Under the pieces are notes generated by a model. The model was given only the letters and a program-made list of their open reading frames with translations. It had not been told where the DNA came from and made no database searches. Position numbers and translations under genes: made by a program. A DNA stretch of 24,120 nucleotides, taken from a virus. The DNA lies in the IMG/VR virus record IMGVR_UViG_3300037010_001138, positions 1 to 24,120 of that record. The stretch is one strand, 5' to 3'. Within the stretch, counting starts at the first letter, position 1; each line of letters begins with the position of its first letter. Below are positions 1-7,992 of this stretch, one piece after another.

Positions 1-428
1 CTGGGCTCATGCGCCCAACTCAAAGCCGGTGGACTCAGGGATACATATACGGTTCTGGGGTGACGTGTATCGCTCGCCGGTACAACGGTCTGGCTAGCCC
101 TGTTCTGTCGGCTGGGCTCATCGCGGGAGTTATCGGGGATGGACAATATTGCTTTGGGTACTACGGCATGCTGCCGTTTCCGAACCCAATCGATAGCCGC
201 TACTACCTCGAGCAAATCAAAGTGACGGAGGACAGTAACATTCGCGGCACACTGCCGTACTACCAAGGTCTGCACGGCACAGTTCACGGCCATCGAGAAC
301 TGATAGACAATGTGATTGGCCTTGAGGGGCGTACGCTCATGTATCTGCGCGCTACACCGGTCTCTTCCTCGTATCTCGGCGGCGTCTATATCGACATCAC
401 TGGGGACAGCAACGGAAAGTGGAGCTGA
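1..428 (+). CDS. Phage virion/tail-associated protein, C-terminal part (5' end outside window)
   Basis: The frame is open from the left edge (first full codon at base 3) to the TGA at 426-428, so the N-terminus is missing. The ATG at 9 is only the first Met inside the window and is probably not the start. The visible 142 or so residues are rich in Gly, Tyr and small residues, as in beta-structured virion proteins. They align by eye with the C-terminal part of the next gene: both carry LP(F/Y)P(N/H)P, then a stretch with R-G-x-(L/M)-P and LHG, then G-R-x-(L/F)-M, and both end in DITGDSNGKWS. The two are therefore tandem paralogues. The stop lies 1 nt before the next ATG, so translation is probably coupled. 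The role is likely a tail-tip or decoration component, inferred only from neighbours and composition. No enzyme motif is visible. Confidence 0.75.
   Translation, partial: GLMRPTQSRWTQGYIYGSGVTCIARRYNGLASPVLSAGLIAGVIGDGQYCFGYYGMLPFPNPIDSRYYLEQIKVTEDSNIRGTLPYYQGLHGTVHGHRELIDNVIGLEGRTLMYLRATPVSSSYLGGVYIDITGDSNGKWS
391..428 (+). repeat. Direct repeat copy 1 (3' end of the first paralogue)
   Basis: The last 38 nt of the first gene match 34 of 38 positions at the end of the second gene (1601-1638). All four differences are third-codon, synonymous changes (GGG/GGT, GAC/GAT, GGA/GGG, AAG/AAA), so the shared peptide DITGDSNGKWS is kept at protein level. Confidence 0.85.
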
Positions 429-429
429 C

Positions 430-1638
430 ATGGCCATCAAGGTTTTCCATGCCGGGCAGGCAGGCGCGCCACAGTTGATAGGCGCGAACGGTTCGTTGAT
501 CACCGTGCTGGACGCGGTGCTCGTCAACGGCTACAACTCGGTTAGCGTCGCCAGCATCACTCGTAGTGACAGTACTGCTACGGTGGCAACTAGTGCTGCA
601 CACGGGCTCTCTACCGGGGATTCAGCCAGAATCACCGGTGCAGATCAGGCTGACTACAACGTTGAAGCTGTGGTCTCGGTGATCGATCCTACGCACTTTA
701 CATACACCGTGGCAAACGCACCTGCCACGCCTGCGACAGGCACTATCACCGTGACCCGCGCCCCTGCGGGGTTTGATAAGGTCTACATCGCTACCAATAA
801 AGCGGTGTATCGCTCGAAGGATACAAGCGGTTCGCGTCCGTATCTTCAGGTCATCGACGACGGTTCCACCGCCGGCGCTGCGCGCGAGGCCAAGATTCGC
901 GGTTACCTAACCATGTCGGACGTGAACACGGGTACCGAGCCATTCCCTACTTCCACACAGTACACCAACGGGCTGATGGCGTACAAATCAGCCACAATTT
1001 CTAGCGACGTTCGGCCGTGGGTGCTGATCACTGACGGCAAGACGATCTACTTCCAAGCATGTATGGACCAATCTCCGCCCGGCATGCAGGCGTCGGGCGG
1101 GTATCTGTGGTGGGTGGCCTTTGGCGACATCATTTCTACGCGCGCGAATGATCAGTACACAGCGTTTCTAGCCGGCTGTCACTCTGAGGGCTATCAGACC
1201 AGCTCGGCTACCGGCGCGTGCCATAACGGTCTCAGCGTTCCAGCAGTTCGCACGGCGAACCCCGCGTCTGGTTCGTGCTACATCGTCCGTTCGTTCAACC
1301 AGACGCTCGGTGCAGCCATCATGAATCAGATGGGTCACGGCTGGGACCAATACGGGCTCGGTCAGGCTGCGATACTTCCGTATCCGCATCCGCCGGACAA
1401 CGGTTTTATGATGACTCCGCTCCTGTGTATGCAGGGCGGCGTTCTGCGTGGCCGGATGCCGGGTGTGTTCGAGCCGCTCCACGGCCGCTGTTTGAATCAG
1501 TTCGACATCGTTGAAAACGTCGATGGCTACCCCGGTCGCAAGTTCATGGCGCTGTGGGCTTATGCCTTGAACTCCAATGCCAGTACCGGAATGCTCGTGT
1601 TCGACATCACTGGTGATAGCAACGGGAAATGGAGCTGA
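430..1638 (+). CDS. Phage virion protein with HGL..GD beta-domain, paralogue of the upstream gene
   Basis: 402 aa. The start at 430 is chosen because it follows the previous stop by 1 nt and has a GGAG-like Shine-Dalgarno at 421-424; an in-frame ATG at 316 would overlap the upstream gene by over 100 nt. Residues 1-35 (MAIKVFHAGQAGAPQLIG, then a Gly/Leu-rich stretch) resemble the start of a common phage structural family. Residues about 38-110 contain HGLSTGDSARITGA followed by a threonine-rich beta stretch, a small beta-domain often inserted in phage tail proteins and sometimes annotated as 'E1 FCCH-like'. The remainder matches the paralogue upstream and ends in DITGDSNGKWS. Likely a tail or tail-tip protein. 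The family resemblance is recalled without a search; the exact position in the virion is unknown. Confidence 0.85.
   Translation: MAIKVFHAGQAGAPQLIGANGSLITVLDAVLVNGYNSVSVASITRSDSTATVATSAAHGLSTGDSARITGADQADYNVEAVVSVIDPTHFTYTVANAPATPATGTITVTRAPAGFDKVYIATNKAVYRSKDTSGSRPYLQVIDDGSTAGAAREAKIRGYLTMSDVNTGTEPFPTSTQYTNGLMAYKSATISSDVRPWVLITDGKTIYFQACMDQSPPGMQASGGYLWWVAFGDIISTRANDQYTAFLAGCHSEGYQTSSATGACHNGLSVPAVRTANPASGSCYIVRSFNQTLGAAIMNQMGHGWDQYGLGQAAILPYPHPPDNGFMMTPLLCMQGGVLRGRMPGVFEPLHGRCLNQFDIVENVDGYPGRKFMALWAYALNSNASTGMLVFDITGDSNGKWS
1601..1638 (+). repeat. Direct repeat copy 2 (3' end of the second paralogue)
   Basis: Second copy of the 38-nt repeat also found at 391-428, with 34 of 38 bases identical and only synonymous differences. 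It also contains the ribosome-binding GGAG (1631-1634) of the next gene. Confidence 0.85.
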
Positions 1639-1641
1639 TCT

Positions 1642-2511
1642 ATGGCAGCGCATCGCTACTGGCGCCTTCAGGTGCGTGGTAATGGTGGGTCCAATTACGT
1701 CGGCGTCGGCGAGCTGCAGATGCGCACGTCCATCGGCGGTGTGAACGTAGCTACTGGCGGTACTGCGTCGGCCAGCAGTACATATAACACTAGCTACACC
1801 GCAGCGAAGGCTTTTGACGGCCTCACATCAGATACCGGCGCGGGCAACGGCTGGGATTCTGCATCCCTCTACAATGGTGGCGATGGCATCAGTGGCTTAG
1901 GCTCCTTTCCGTGGCTCATGTACGACTTTGGGTCTGGTAACGCCAAGGACATCCAAGAAATCGCTATATTTGCTCCCGGTACCGGGGGCGTTGCTGTCGC
2001 CGAACTCCCAACAGCGTGGAACTTCCAGTACAGCGATGACAACGTGTATTGGGCGACGCAGCGCTCGTATGCGTTCGATGCATCCACCCCCGCATGGACA
2101 CTAAACTCTTCGCGCGTGTATGACGTTCGTCCGCTGGGGCCGATCGACATCCACAACTACACGCTACTCAATAAGGTCAAGGCGGCATATACACCACCGC
2201 GTGGTGACCCATTGCATCCGAACCAAACAAACAAACCGCTGCTCGGCTGCACACTCCTTTCCCAACGGAATTGGCATGCAGGCCCCTACAAGGTTGCTGG
2301 TACAACCACAGTGCTGGGCAACCCTGCGCCACGTCGCGTTCGTCTGTATGCTCAGAACGATGGTCGTATCTACGCAGAACAGATCACGGGGCCCGACGGT
2401 CTCTTCGAGTTTCGCAACCTCGATATCGGCCCGTGGACGGTTGTGGGTGTCGACGACACCGGCACCCAGAACGGGGTCATCTTCACGCACATAAACGCGG
2501 TACCGATGTAA
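1642..2511 (+). CDS. Virion protein with F5/8 type C (discoidin-like) and transthyretin-like domains
   Basis: 289 aa, starting 3 nt after the previous stop with GGAG at 1631-1634. Residues about 5-165 look like a discoidin/F5-8 type C carbohydrate-binding fold: RYWRLQV near the start, GVGELQMR, ASASSTY, AFDG, WLMYDFGSGNAKDI, then QYSDDNVYW. Residues about 195-289 look like a carboxypeptidase-regulatory/transthyretin-type beta-sandwich: RRVRLYAQNDGRIYAEQI, then GPDGLFEFRNLDIGPWTVVG and a VD-D-G segment. Both folds are known as binding or spacer modules in phage tail fibres, so a host-surface glycan-binding or fibre-adaptor role is inferred. No catalytic residues are recognised. It lies between the paralogous pair and the giant repeat protein and is probably co-transcribed with them. 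Confidence 0.85.
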   Translation: MAAHRYWRLQVRGNGGSNYVGVGELQMRTSIGGVNVATGGTASASSTYNTSYTAAKAFDGLTSDTGAGNGWDSASLYNGGDGISGLGSFPWLMYDFGSGNAKDIQEIAIFAPGTGGVAVAELPTAWNFQYSDDNVYWATQRSYAFDASTPAWTLNSSRVYDVRPLGPIDIHNYTLLNKVKAAYTPPRGDPLHPNQTNKPLLGCTLLSQRNWHAGPYKVAGTTTVLGNPAPRRVRLYAQNDGRIYAEQITGPDGLFEFRNLDIGPWTVVGVDDTGTQNGVIFTHINAVPM

Positions 2512-2518
2512 GGAGGAG
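2511..2518 (+). promoter_or_regulatory. Strong ribosome-binding site AGGAGGAG
   Basis: AGGAGGAG begins on the last base of the preceding stop codon and lies just upstream of the ATG at 2522. It is the best match to the 16S anti-Shine-Dalgarno in the window and fixes the start of the 1167-residue repeat protein. It suggests this protein is made in quantity (inference). Confidence 0.8.
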
Positions 2519-2521
2519 TCT

Positions 2522-5500
2522 ATGGCGGCTCCTCCCGGCAACCGCTTGAATCTGAACTTTAGCGATTCGCTGGCACCGCCGGCGGGCGGTAATGTCGCGC
2601 TCAACTTCACAGGGCTGTCGCTACAGCCGTCGTTGGTTGGGCTGGGCGATACCTCGAAGTTCGGTGTTACCTTCGTCGGTCTAAAGTCCCGGTTCCTGAA
2701 ACCCGTGGGGTGGGAGGACGGCGTGCCCCCGGCATGGCCCCCCTCCAAGCCGCCGAGTGTCGGAAGACCGAATCGTAGTATCTTCCCGTCGCCGTGGGTG
2801 GACGGTGTTATGCCGAGGCCGACCTATGTCAGCTGGCGGCAGTACCTGAGCCCTACCGGGTTCATGAACTACGGCGTCTTTATCGAGCAGGTGCCGCTTG
2901 TCCACGCGCGCTATTTCGGCGGCTACATTACGCCTCCGGGCGGCCCGAACCTGATTCTGAACTTCTCCGAACCGCTGGTATCGCCTCCCGGCGGCAGTGT
3001 AGTTCTGGAGTTCGGCGCCTTCGGCGCCGGTGACATCCTTGGAGCAACTCTTGGTCAGCAGGGAGGTTTCGGCACGGTTGCGCTGAGACAAGCCTCGCAA
3101 GTCCGACCACCGAGCATCGCACCTGCCCTCGCGTTCGGTGCGACCAAGGTAGAAGGCAACATTCGCTACGTTCAGCTGAGCACCGGCATCGACGCGCAGG
3201 CGTTCGGCACCGCTGTAGTCAAAAAGGCCGCACAGGCCATCGCCTCACCGGCTGTCACCCAGACCGGTGACGTCGGGACACCGTGGGTAAGCTTCCGCGT
3301 CCGCTATCTGACCCCCAGCGGCATCTACGCGACTGCCATACCGAATACGCACAGTGTCACGCCGGATGTTCAACACGTCGATATCGCTGGGCGCGGCATC
3401 ACTCCGCTTGATGTAGGTGCTGGTAGCAACATCCAGTTTCGCCAACGCGAGATTTTTCCGATATCCGTTCTCGGGCCGTACTGGGGCGTCGCGACGGTCA
3501 AACGCCGCATCTTCGTTGAGCCTACCGGCTGGGATTCGTCGTTCATCAGCGAGAACGCTGAGCTGCTGGTCAACACGAGCCGCGTGTATGTCTATACCGG
3601 CGAGGCTGACCCAGCGCAGTATGGTACCGCTACGATCTTCAACTGGCGGCAGGACGTCAACCTGCACAACAACGGGTGGTATGACACGCAGTGGAACTTC
3701 CCCATTGTCTACAACCTGAAGCAAGAGGTCGTCGTCGCTCCGTTCGCGGACAACCTCGACCCCGACCAGTGGCCGCACTACTCCCCGTTCGTCGAGAACA
3801 AGGACCGAGTGCTGGGTACGTTCGGCCACATCTCGTCGCGCGTCGGCCTTAGCACGTGGATTCGCAACAACGCAGATCCTGTCAAGCCCGATGGCACTGA
3901 CATGACGCTGTGGGGCGCGGGTACGTTCATCACCCACCGCAACCGCACTGTGCAAGCACAGGGATGGGACTCGTTCTACAACGAGCGCTACACGGTGGTG
4001 TGGAACAAGGCCGTTGCGCTCGGCCCGGCCGGCATCGGTGACACGTCTGCGTTCGGTCGCCCCAACCCCGTCGCCAATTTGAACCGCGAGGTGAAGCACC
4101 ACAGCGGCTGGACCGGCCCTGAGTGGGGTGTACCGTTTATCGCCTTCGCCCGCCGCTTCATCACCCCGGGATTGTTCTACGACGTGCCGGCCTCGTTTCC
4201 CGAGGTACGCTACAACCCATTCCCGATCGCTCCGGTGGGTATTCCGTGGCAGGGCCAAGTTGGTGGTCACGAAGTTAGGATCTTCCGCCGTGAGGTGTTC
4301 CCCAAGTCGACGAATGTCCACAGCGTGGAGTGGGTTGGCGAGCCTATCGTCCAGAACCGCAATCTTACCGTCGGTCCGTACGGCTACGACCAGAGCTTGT
4401 TCGGCCGCACTGACATCCAGAATCTGGTGCGCTACGTTGCGCCGGAGTGGGTCAACCCGGACTACTTCACCCCTCCACTTATCACCTACCGCACGCGGAC
4501 GGTGTATCCGGCGCCGATCTCAGTACCGCTGATCACGGTGCTGCACCGCATCCGTAAGGACTCTCCGGACCCGCCGTCTCAGCAGCGTATCGCGCTGAAT
4601 GACCAGAACGGAGACGGCAATGAGTCCGACGGGCTCGGCATCGCGCCGCCGAACATGAGTTCGCCTACGCTGAGGCTGGCTACGATCTACCCCGAGGGTA
4701 TCGATGCAGTAGCCAAGTTCGGAAACCACAAGATCCAGTCGAACGGTATCACTGTAGGCTTCATCTTCGAGGACGGGCTCGTTGGCACCCCCATGCTTGT
4801 CTTCACACAGATCGTGCGGGCGCAGGGTTGGAGGAACAACGTCGTAGTTTCCGACGGCATCCGCATGACGCCGTGGAACATCTACGCCCCCGGTGGTGAC
4901 CAGATGCCGTTCGGCTACACCCCCGTCAGGTACACCGCACATGTCATTCGCTCCGAGGTTGTGTTCGGCACGCCCACGGTGACAAACCAGCACCGCGCCA
5001 TCGGTCCTGTGCCAGCCCGGATCTACGGTGGTGATCCATGGTTCGACTCGTTCCCGATGTTCGGAACGGCCACCTTCACTTTGCGCCGCCAGTACGTCGC
5101 GCCGAACGGCATACGCTCGCTGCGCTTCGGGCAGATCGTTTTTCTGAACGTGCCGCAGTACGTGAATCTGGATGACGAGACGAACCATCAGGGCATCGGA
5201 CCGAGCACGCAGTGGGGGGATAACGTCATCGGATATCCGCCTGTACAGCCGTCGCTGAACCGCCCGGTGTACCCGGTCGGCCTCAACGCTGCGCTCTGGG
5301 GTGCGCACGACGCTGAGCTGCTGAACCGCACGATCGCGGTAAGTGGCATCCCGCACCGTGGCAACCCGCAGCAGAACCTCACGACCCCGTGGGGCACCCC
5401 GCTTGTGGGCTACCCACGTCGGTACACGATCGGCATGGATGTTCAGACCCTGTGGGGCAACGCGCTGATCGAGTTCAAGAACCGCCCGGTGTATCCGGTG

Positions 5501-6025
5501 GGGTGGAACAGCAGCTCGTTGGAGGACGGTAACTTCGATAATTACCGCTTCCCAATGAAGGTCGTGCGCAAGAACCTACCCGTCCGCACGCCGTCGCTAC
5601 CGACCGGGGAGGCCTTCGGTACCTGCATGATCTCTCTATTTGCTCGGACGGTGTACTCTCGGGGCGTCAGCGGCTACAATAGCGGCAGTCACTCTGTCAA
5701 GACGTCTAGCACAATTGGTGTGCAGGGTTGGGAGAGCCTGCTGATCGGCGACATTGATCGCTGGGAGGCCGGCAAGATCAAGGCTCATGGTGATGACATG
5801 AGCACGGTCGGAACCCCACGTCTGCTTCATCCACTGCGCCCCAGCGGCTTCGACAGTTGTGTGGTGGCAACGCCGAACACCGCCCGCTGTTTGTCGCCGG
5901 TGGGGATTCCGAACATCGCTTTCGATGGCCCGAGTGTGACGAACCCCCACGGCTGTACGAACCGTGTGGTGACTCCGCTGCCAATCCTGTCCACCCAGAC
6001 CGTACCATCACCGGTCGTCGCTTGA
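2522..6025 (+). CDS. Large repeat-built virion (tail/fibre) protein, 1167 aa
   Basis: The start at 2522 is fixed by AGGAGG five bases upstream. The protein opens with a motif NRLNLNFSDSL..P.GG.V.L.F (from residue 7) that recurs at residue 143 as NLILNFSEPL..P.GG.V.L.F. Most of the rest is a degenerate repeat of roughly 40 residues with a recurring core: R-x-(V/I)-x-P-x-G-(W/I/L)-(D/N), a few residues, then (F/W)-G and a short hydrophobic strand. Examples are RRIFVEPTGWDSS, NRTVQAQGWDS, NRPVYPVGLNAALWG and NRPVYPVGWNSS. About two dozen copies can be picked out. An acidic, Asn/Gly-rich break near residues 685-720 separates two halves. The pattern suggests an elongated beta-structural filament, presumably a tail or fibre component. 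No signal peptide, enzyme motif or coiled coil is seen. Precise function unknown. Confidence 0.9.
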   Translation: MAAPPGNRLNLNFSDSLAPPAGGNVALNFTGLSLQPSLVGLGDTSKFGVTFVGLKSRFLKPVGWEDGVPPAWPPSKPPSVGRPNRSIFPSPWVDGVMPRPTYVSWRQYLSPTGFMNYGVFIEQVPLVHARYFGGYITPPGGPNLILNFSEPLVSPPGGSVVLEFGAFGAGDILGATLGQQGGFGTVALRQASQVRPPSIAPALAFGATKVEGNIRYVQLSTGIDAQAFGTAVVKKAAQAIASPAVTQTGDVGTPWVSFRVRYLTPSGIYATAIPNTHSVTPDVQHVDIAGRGITPLDVGAGSNIQFRQREIFPISVLGPYWGVATVKRRIFVEPTGWDSSFISENAELLVNTSRVYVYTGEADPAQYGTATIFNWRQDVNLHNNGWYDTQWNFPIVYNLKQEVVVAPFADNLDPDQWPHYSPFVENKDRVLGTFGHISSRVGLSTWIRNNADPVKPDGTDMTLWGAGTFITHRNRTVQAQGWDSFYNERYTVVWNKAVALGPAGIGDTSAFGRPNPVANLNREVKHHSGWTGPEWGVPFIAFARRFITPGLFYDVPASFPEVRYNPFPIAPVGIPWQGQVGGHEVRIFRREVFPKSTNVHSVEWVGEPIVQNRNLTVGPYGYDQSLFGRTDIQNLVRYVAPEWVNPDYFTPPLITYRTRTVYPAPISVPLITVLHRIRKDSPDPPSQQRIALNDQNGDGNESDGLGIAPPNMSSPTLRLATIYPEGIDAVAKFGNHKIQSNGITVGFIFEDGLVGTPMLVFTQIVRAQGWRNNVVVSDGIRMTPWNIYAPGGDQMPFGYTPVRYTAHVIRSEVVFGTPTVTNQHRAIGPVPARIYGGDPWFDSFPMFGTATFTLRRQYVAPNGIRSLRFGQIVFLNVPQYVNLDDETNHQGIGPSTQWGDNVIGYPPVQPSLNRPVYPVGLNAALWGAHDAELLNRTIAVSGIPHRGNPQQNLTTPWGTPLVGYPRRYTIGMDVQTLWGNALIEFKNRPVYPVGWNSSSLEDGNFDNYRFPMKVVRKNLPVRTPSLPTGEAFGTCMISLFARTVYSRGVSGYNSGSHSVKTSSTIGVQGWESLLIGDIDRWEAGKIKAHGDDMSTVGTPRLLHPLRPSGFDSCVVATPNTARCLSPVGIPNIAFDGPSVTNPHGCTNRVVTPLPILSTQTVPSPVVA
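2696..5770 (+). repeat. Protein-level tandem repeat array (about 40 aa units)
   Basis: Within the 1167-aa gene, a motif R-x-(V/I)-x-P-x-G-(W/I/L)-(D/N) followed by (F/W)-G recurs about two dozen times. Units have diverged strongly, so the repetition shows in protein but hardly in DNA. Array limits are approximate. Confidence 0.75.
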
Positions 6026-6032
6026 GGTAACG

Positions 6033-7277
6033 ATGAGCGTAACCCGCCCATACCCGCTGCCAGCCGCTGGGATCGACTCCCTGAGCGACGAGACCGCCCT
6101 CTTGAAGGGGGCGGTCCGCAAGGCCGTCAATGTGGACATCGGACGCGCCGGCTGCTTCTCTCGCCGTGTCGGCCAGACCCTCCGCCTGCCCGGCTCGGAC
6201 TACCACAGCATCTGGGGCGCCCAGCAGCGCGGCACCATGCTGGTGGCCAAGGGCAACCAGCTTCTGCGCCTGAACGACGACCTCAGCACCACGCCCCTCG
6301 CTACGCTGAACTCAGCTGATCCGCTCTCCTACACCGAGTACAACGGTAACGTGTACTGGACCAACAAGAGCACCATTGGCTGGCTCCCGTCTGATTCTGA
6401 TACTGCGCGCCCAGTCGGCGTACCTACCCCCGAGATCGTACCCACGCTGTCTGCAACGGTGGGCAGTCTGCTGCCGGGCAAGTACGGTGTGATCCTGACG
6501 TACCTCGACGAGCGCCGCGAGGAGGGCGGTGCCACTGAGGTTCAGCTCGTCGACCTGCCTGTAGGTGGCGGCATCCTGCTCAACAACATGCCACGGCGCA
6601 TGGGCTGGACCCTCCGCATCTACATCACGGACCCGAACGGTGTGACCTTCCACTTCGCTGAAGAAATCCCCGCCGTGTTCCCCAGTTATACGGTGGCGGA
6701 GACCGCCGGCGGCGGTGACTGCAACACACAGTTCTTGACCCCCATGCCTGCGGGCGAGTTCGTCACATGGCTTGGCGGTCGTCTGTATACGGCCAAGTTC
6801 GGAACGCTCTACTTCAGCGAGGCGTTGCGACCGCACCTGTACAACCGCGCGCACAACGCTATCCCATTCAGCGGCTACATCTCGTTCGTCGAGGCTGTCA
6901 CGGACGGGTTGTATGTCGGTGACTCTCGCGGCGTGTGGTTCCTCGGCGGAACTGACCCGACACAATTTACGCTGAAGCTGGTGAGTCCGCATCGCGCGGT
7001 GCGCCGTAGTGGCACGAAAGTAGGCCCGGGATTTTTCCCGAATGACAAGGTTCCTTCCCCCAACCCCGTTGCCCTGTGGCTTAGTGTCACTGGCTATGTA
7101 GTTGGTATGGATGGAGGTACGACAGCGGAGCTGCAGCCTGATCGTGTCAGAGTTCCGACGGGGCTGGTGGGGCGGACCACCGTCCTCGTCCGGAAGGGTG
7201 TAAAACAAGCCGTCACTCCTGTAAACTCCACGTCTACGGTGGCTTTCGGTACCGCCGTCGATTCGGTGATCTCATGA
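6033..7277 (+). CDS. Propeller-like phage structural protein
   Basis: 414 aa, starting 7 nt after the previous stop with GAGG at 6024-6027. The N-terminus has the pattern PLP.AGIDSLSDETALLKGAVRKAVNVDI, then RR.GQTLRLPG and a short HSIW segment. This resembles a phage family whose members begin by defining 'NVD' and 'RPG' strands and continue as repeated beta-blades. Further blade-like segments follow: MLVAKGNQLLRL, GNVYWTNKSTIGWL, GGRLYTAKFGTLYFSE, GLYVGDSRGVWFLGG and GYVVGMDGGTTAEL. These are compatible with a beta-propeller, the fold of the P22 gp10-type tail hub/stabilisation protein. Sequence similarity to gp10 itself is not evident, so the tail-hub role is inference. The 3' end overlaps the next gene by 4 nt (ATGA). 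Confidence 0.85.
   Translation: MSVTRPYPLPAAGIDSLSDETALLKGAVRKAVNVDIGRAGCFSRRVGQTLRLPGSDYHSIWGAQQRGTMLVAKGNQLLRLNDDLSTTPLATLNSADPLSYTEYNGNVYWTNKSTIGWLPSDSDTARPVGVPTPEIVPTLSATVGSLLPGKYGVILTYLDERREEGGATEVQLVDLPVGGGILLNNMPRRMGWTLRIYITDPNGVTFHFAEEIPAVFPSYTVAETAGGGDCNTQFLTPMPAGEFVTWLGGRLYTAKFGTLYFSEALRPHLYNRAHNAIPFSGYISFVEAVTDGLYVGDSRGVWFLGGTDPTQFTLKLVSPHRAVRRSGTKVGPGFFPNDKVPSPNPVALWLSVTGYVVGMDGGTTAELQPDRVRVPTGLVGRTTVLVRKGVKQAVTPVNSTSTVAFGTAVDSVIS
6092..6116 (+). other. Strong hairpin inside the coding sequence (11-bp stem, 3-nt loop)
   Basis: Bases 6092-6102 pair with 6106-6116: eleven pairs including one G-U wobble, around a three-base loop (TGA at 6103-6105). It lies 60 nt into the propeller-like gene and encodes part of TALLKGAV. 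No T-tract follows, so it is not a standard intrinsic terminator. It may be a translation or RNA-stability element, or a chance result of codon choice. Confidence 0.5.
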
Positions 7278-7531
7278 GCGACTTCTACGCAGGCAAGTTC
7301 TTCCCGCCAAACCCAAACAGCCGTGTTTGGAAGGCGGGCGGCTTTGTCAACGGGATTACCTCCGCCGGGGTGGCGCCTGAGAAACGCGGCCTCATCGACG
7401 TCTCTGACGTCAACAACCTGCAAGAAGCGCTGGACGGCAAGAGCGACGTCGGGCATCATCACGGGCTGAGCGACATAGATCCAACCCCAATTGCCGAAAG
7501 TGGAAACATTGACGGCGGCACCTTTTTCTAG
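7274..7531 (+). CDS. Small fibre-associated protein with KSDVGHHHG motif
   Basis: 85 aa. Its ATG overlaps the preceding stop as ATGA, so translation is coupled. The mid-region LQEALDGKSDVGHHHGLSDI is the motif found in many phage tail-fibre proteins ('L..LD.KsdvgHtH..sDI'), usually just before a fibre shaft or tip. The protein ends at SGNIDGGTFF, nearly the same as the end of the following ORF (VGNIDCGTF). This is therefore probably a short, separately encoded fibre segment or fibre-attachment peptide and not a full fibre. The first 40 residues (MSDFYAGKFFPPNPNSRVWK and on) are not recognised. Function is inferred from motif and location. Confidence 0.8.
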   Translation: MSDFYAGKFFPPNPNSRVWKAGGFVNGITSAGVAPEKRGLIDVSDVNNLQEALDGKSDVGHHHGLSDIDPTPIAESGNIDGGTFF

Positions 7532-7539
7532 GAGAAATC

Positions 7540-7992
7540 ATGCCTCGGATTCAACTCAAGCGCGGTCTCAAAGCCAACCTGCCCACCTCCGGGATGCTGG
7601 CTGGCGAGCCAATGATTACCACGGACCGTGGCACGCTGCACATCGCCATCGATGCGACCACCAAGCTGCCGATCGTTCCGGCCCTCGACGATCTCGTGAC
7701 TTTGGCGTCGGTGGACGGCGCTTCTGACTATCTCCTGATCCATGACGCGAACAGTACCGGTCAGAAGGAGAAGAAGATCACCTTCGACGCGCTCAAGGCT
7801 GCGATGAACATCCCCGCGTCCTCTACCGACGAGAAGGTGGCCGTTGTCGCTGGCGGGACTGCTGGGTACATCTGGGGTACCGATGGCACGGATGGTGTTG
7901 TCCGGCTCAACTCGTCTATGAGCTGGACAAAGGACGCGGGCAACGCATTCGTGACTCTGGCTGTCGGCAACATCGACTGCGGGACGTTCTAA
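7540..7992 (+). CDS. Tail-fibre protein with MTD/fibre N-terminal KRG domain
   Basis: 150 aa, with AGGAGA at 7530-7535 giving a clear start. Residues 4-38 (IQLKRGLKANLP, LAGEPMITTDRGTLHIAI) match the N-terminal virion-attachment domain seen in phage tail fibres and in the major tropism determinant family ('i.lKRG...nlp.l..GEp.~tTD...l.i'). The middle carries KKITFDALKAAM, another common tail-fibre segment. Residues about 105-150 form a small Gly/Thr-rich beta tip ending in AVGNIDCGTF. The protein is too short for a complete receptor-binding fibre, so it may be an adaptor or a small accessory fibre. It is followed at once by the next ATG (0 nt gap). Confidence 0.85.
   Translation: MPRIQLKRGLKANLPTSGMLAGEPMITTDRGTLHIAIDATTKLPIVPALDDLVTLASVDGASDYLLIHDANSTGQKEKKITFDALKAAMNIPASSTDEKVAVVAGGTAGYIWGTDGTDGVVRLNSSMSWTKDAGNAFVTLAVGNIDCGTF

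Noticed and set aside
316-429. Upstream in-frame ATG for the second paralogue
   Set aside because: It would add 38 residues read out of frame across the preceding gene; the ATG at 430 has a ribosome-binding site and sits right after the stop.
3011-3029. Direct repeat TTCGGCGCC x2, palindromic core, as a possible terminator or site
   Set aside because: It encodes GAFGAG in the repeat protein and has no T-tract; coincidence of codon use is enough.
3245-4321. 358-codon minus-strand open frame
   Set aside because: Shadow of the 1167-aa repeat gene; Arg/Val-rich without recognisable domain and without any minus-strand gene around it.
4520-5356. 278-codon minus-strand open frame
   Set aside because: Also opposite the repeat gene, with the same Arg/Val-rich composition; no start signal.
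6312-7208. 298-codon minus-strand open frame
   Set aside because: Opposite the propeller-like gene, which has clear motifs; the reverse product has none.
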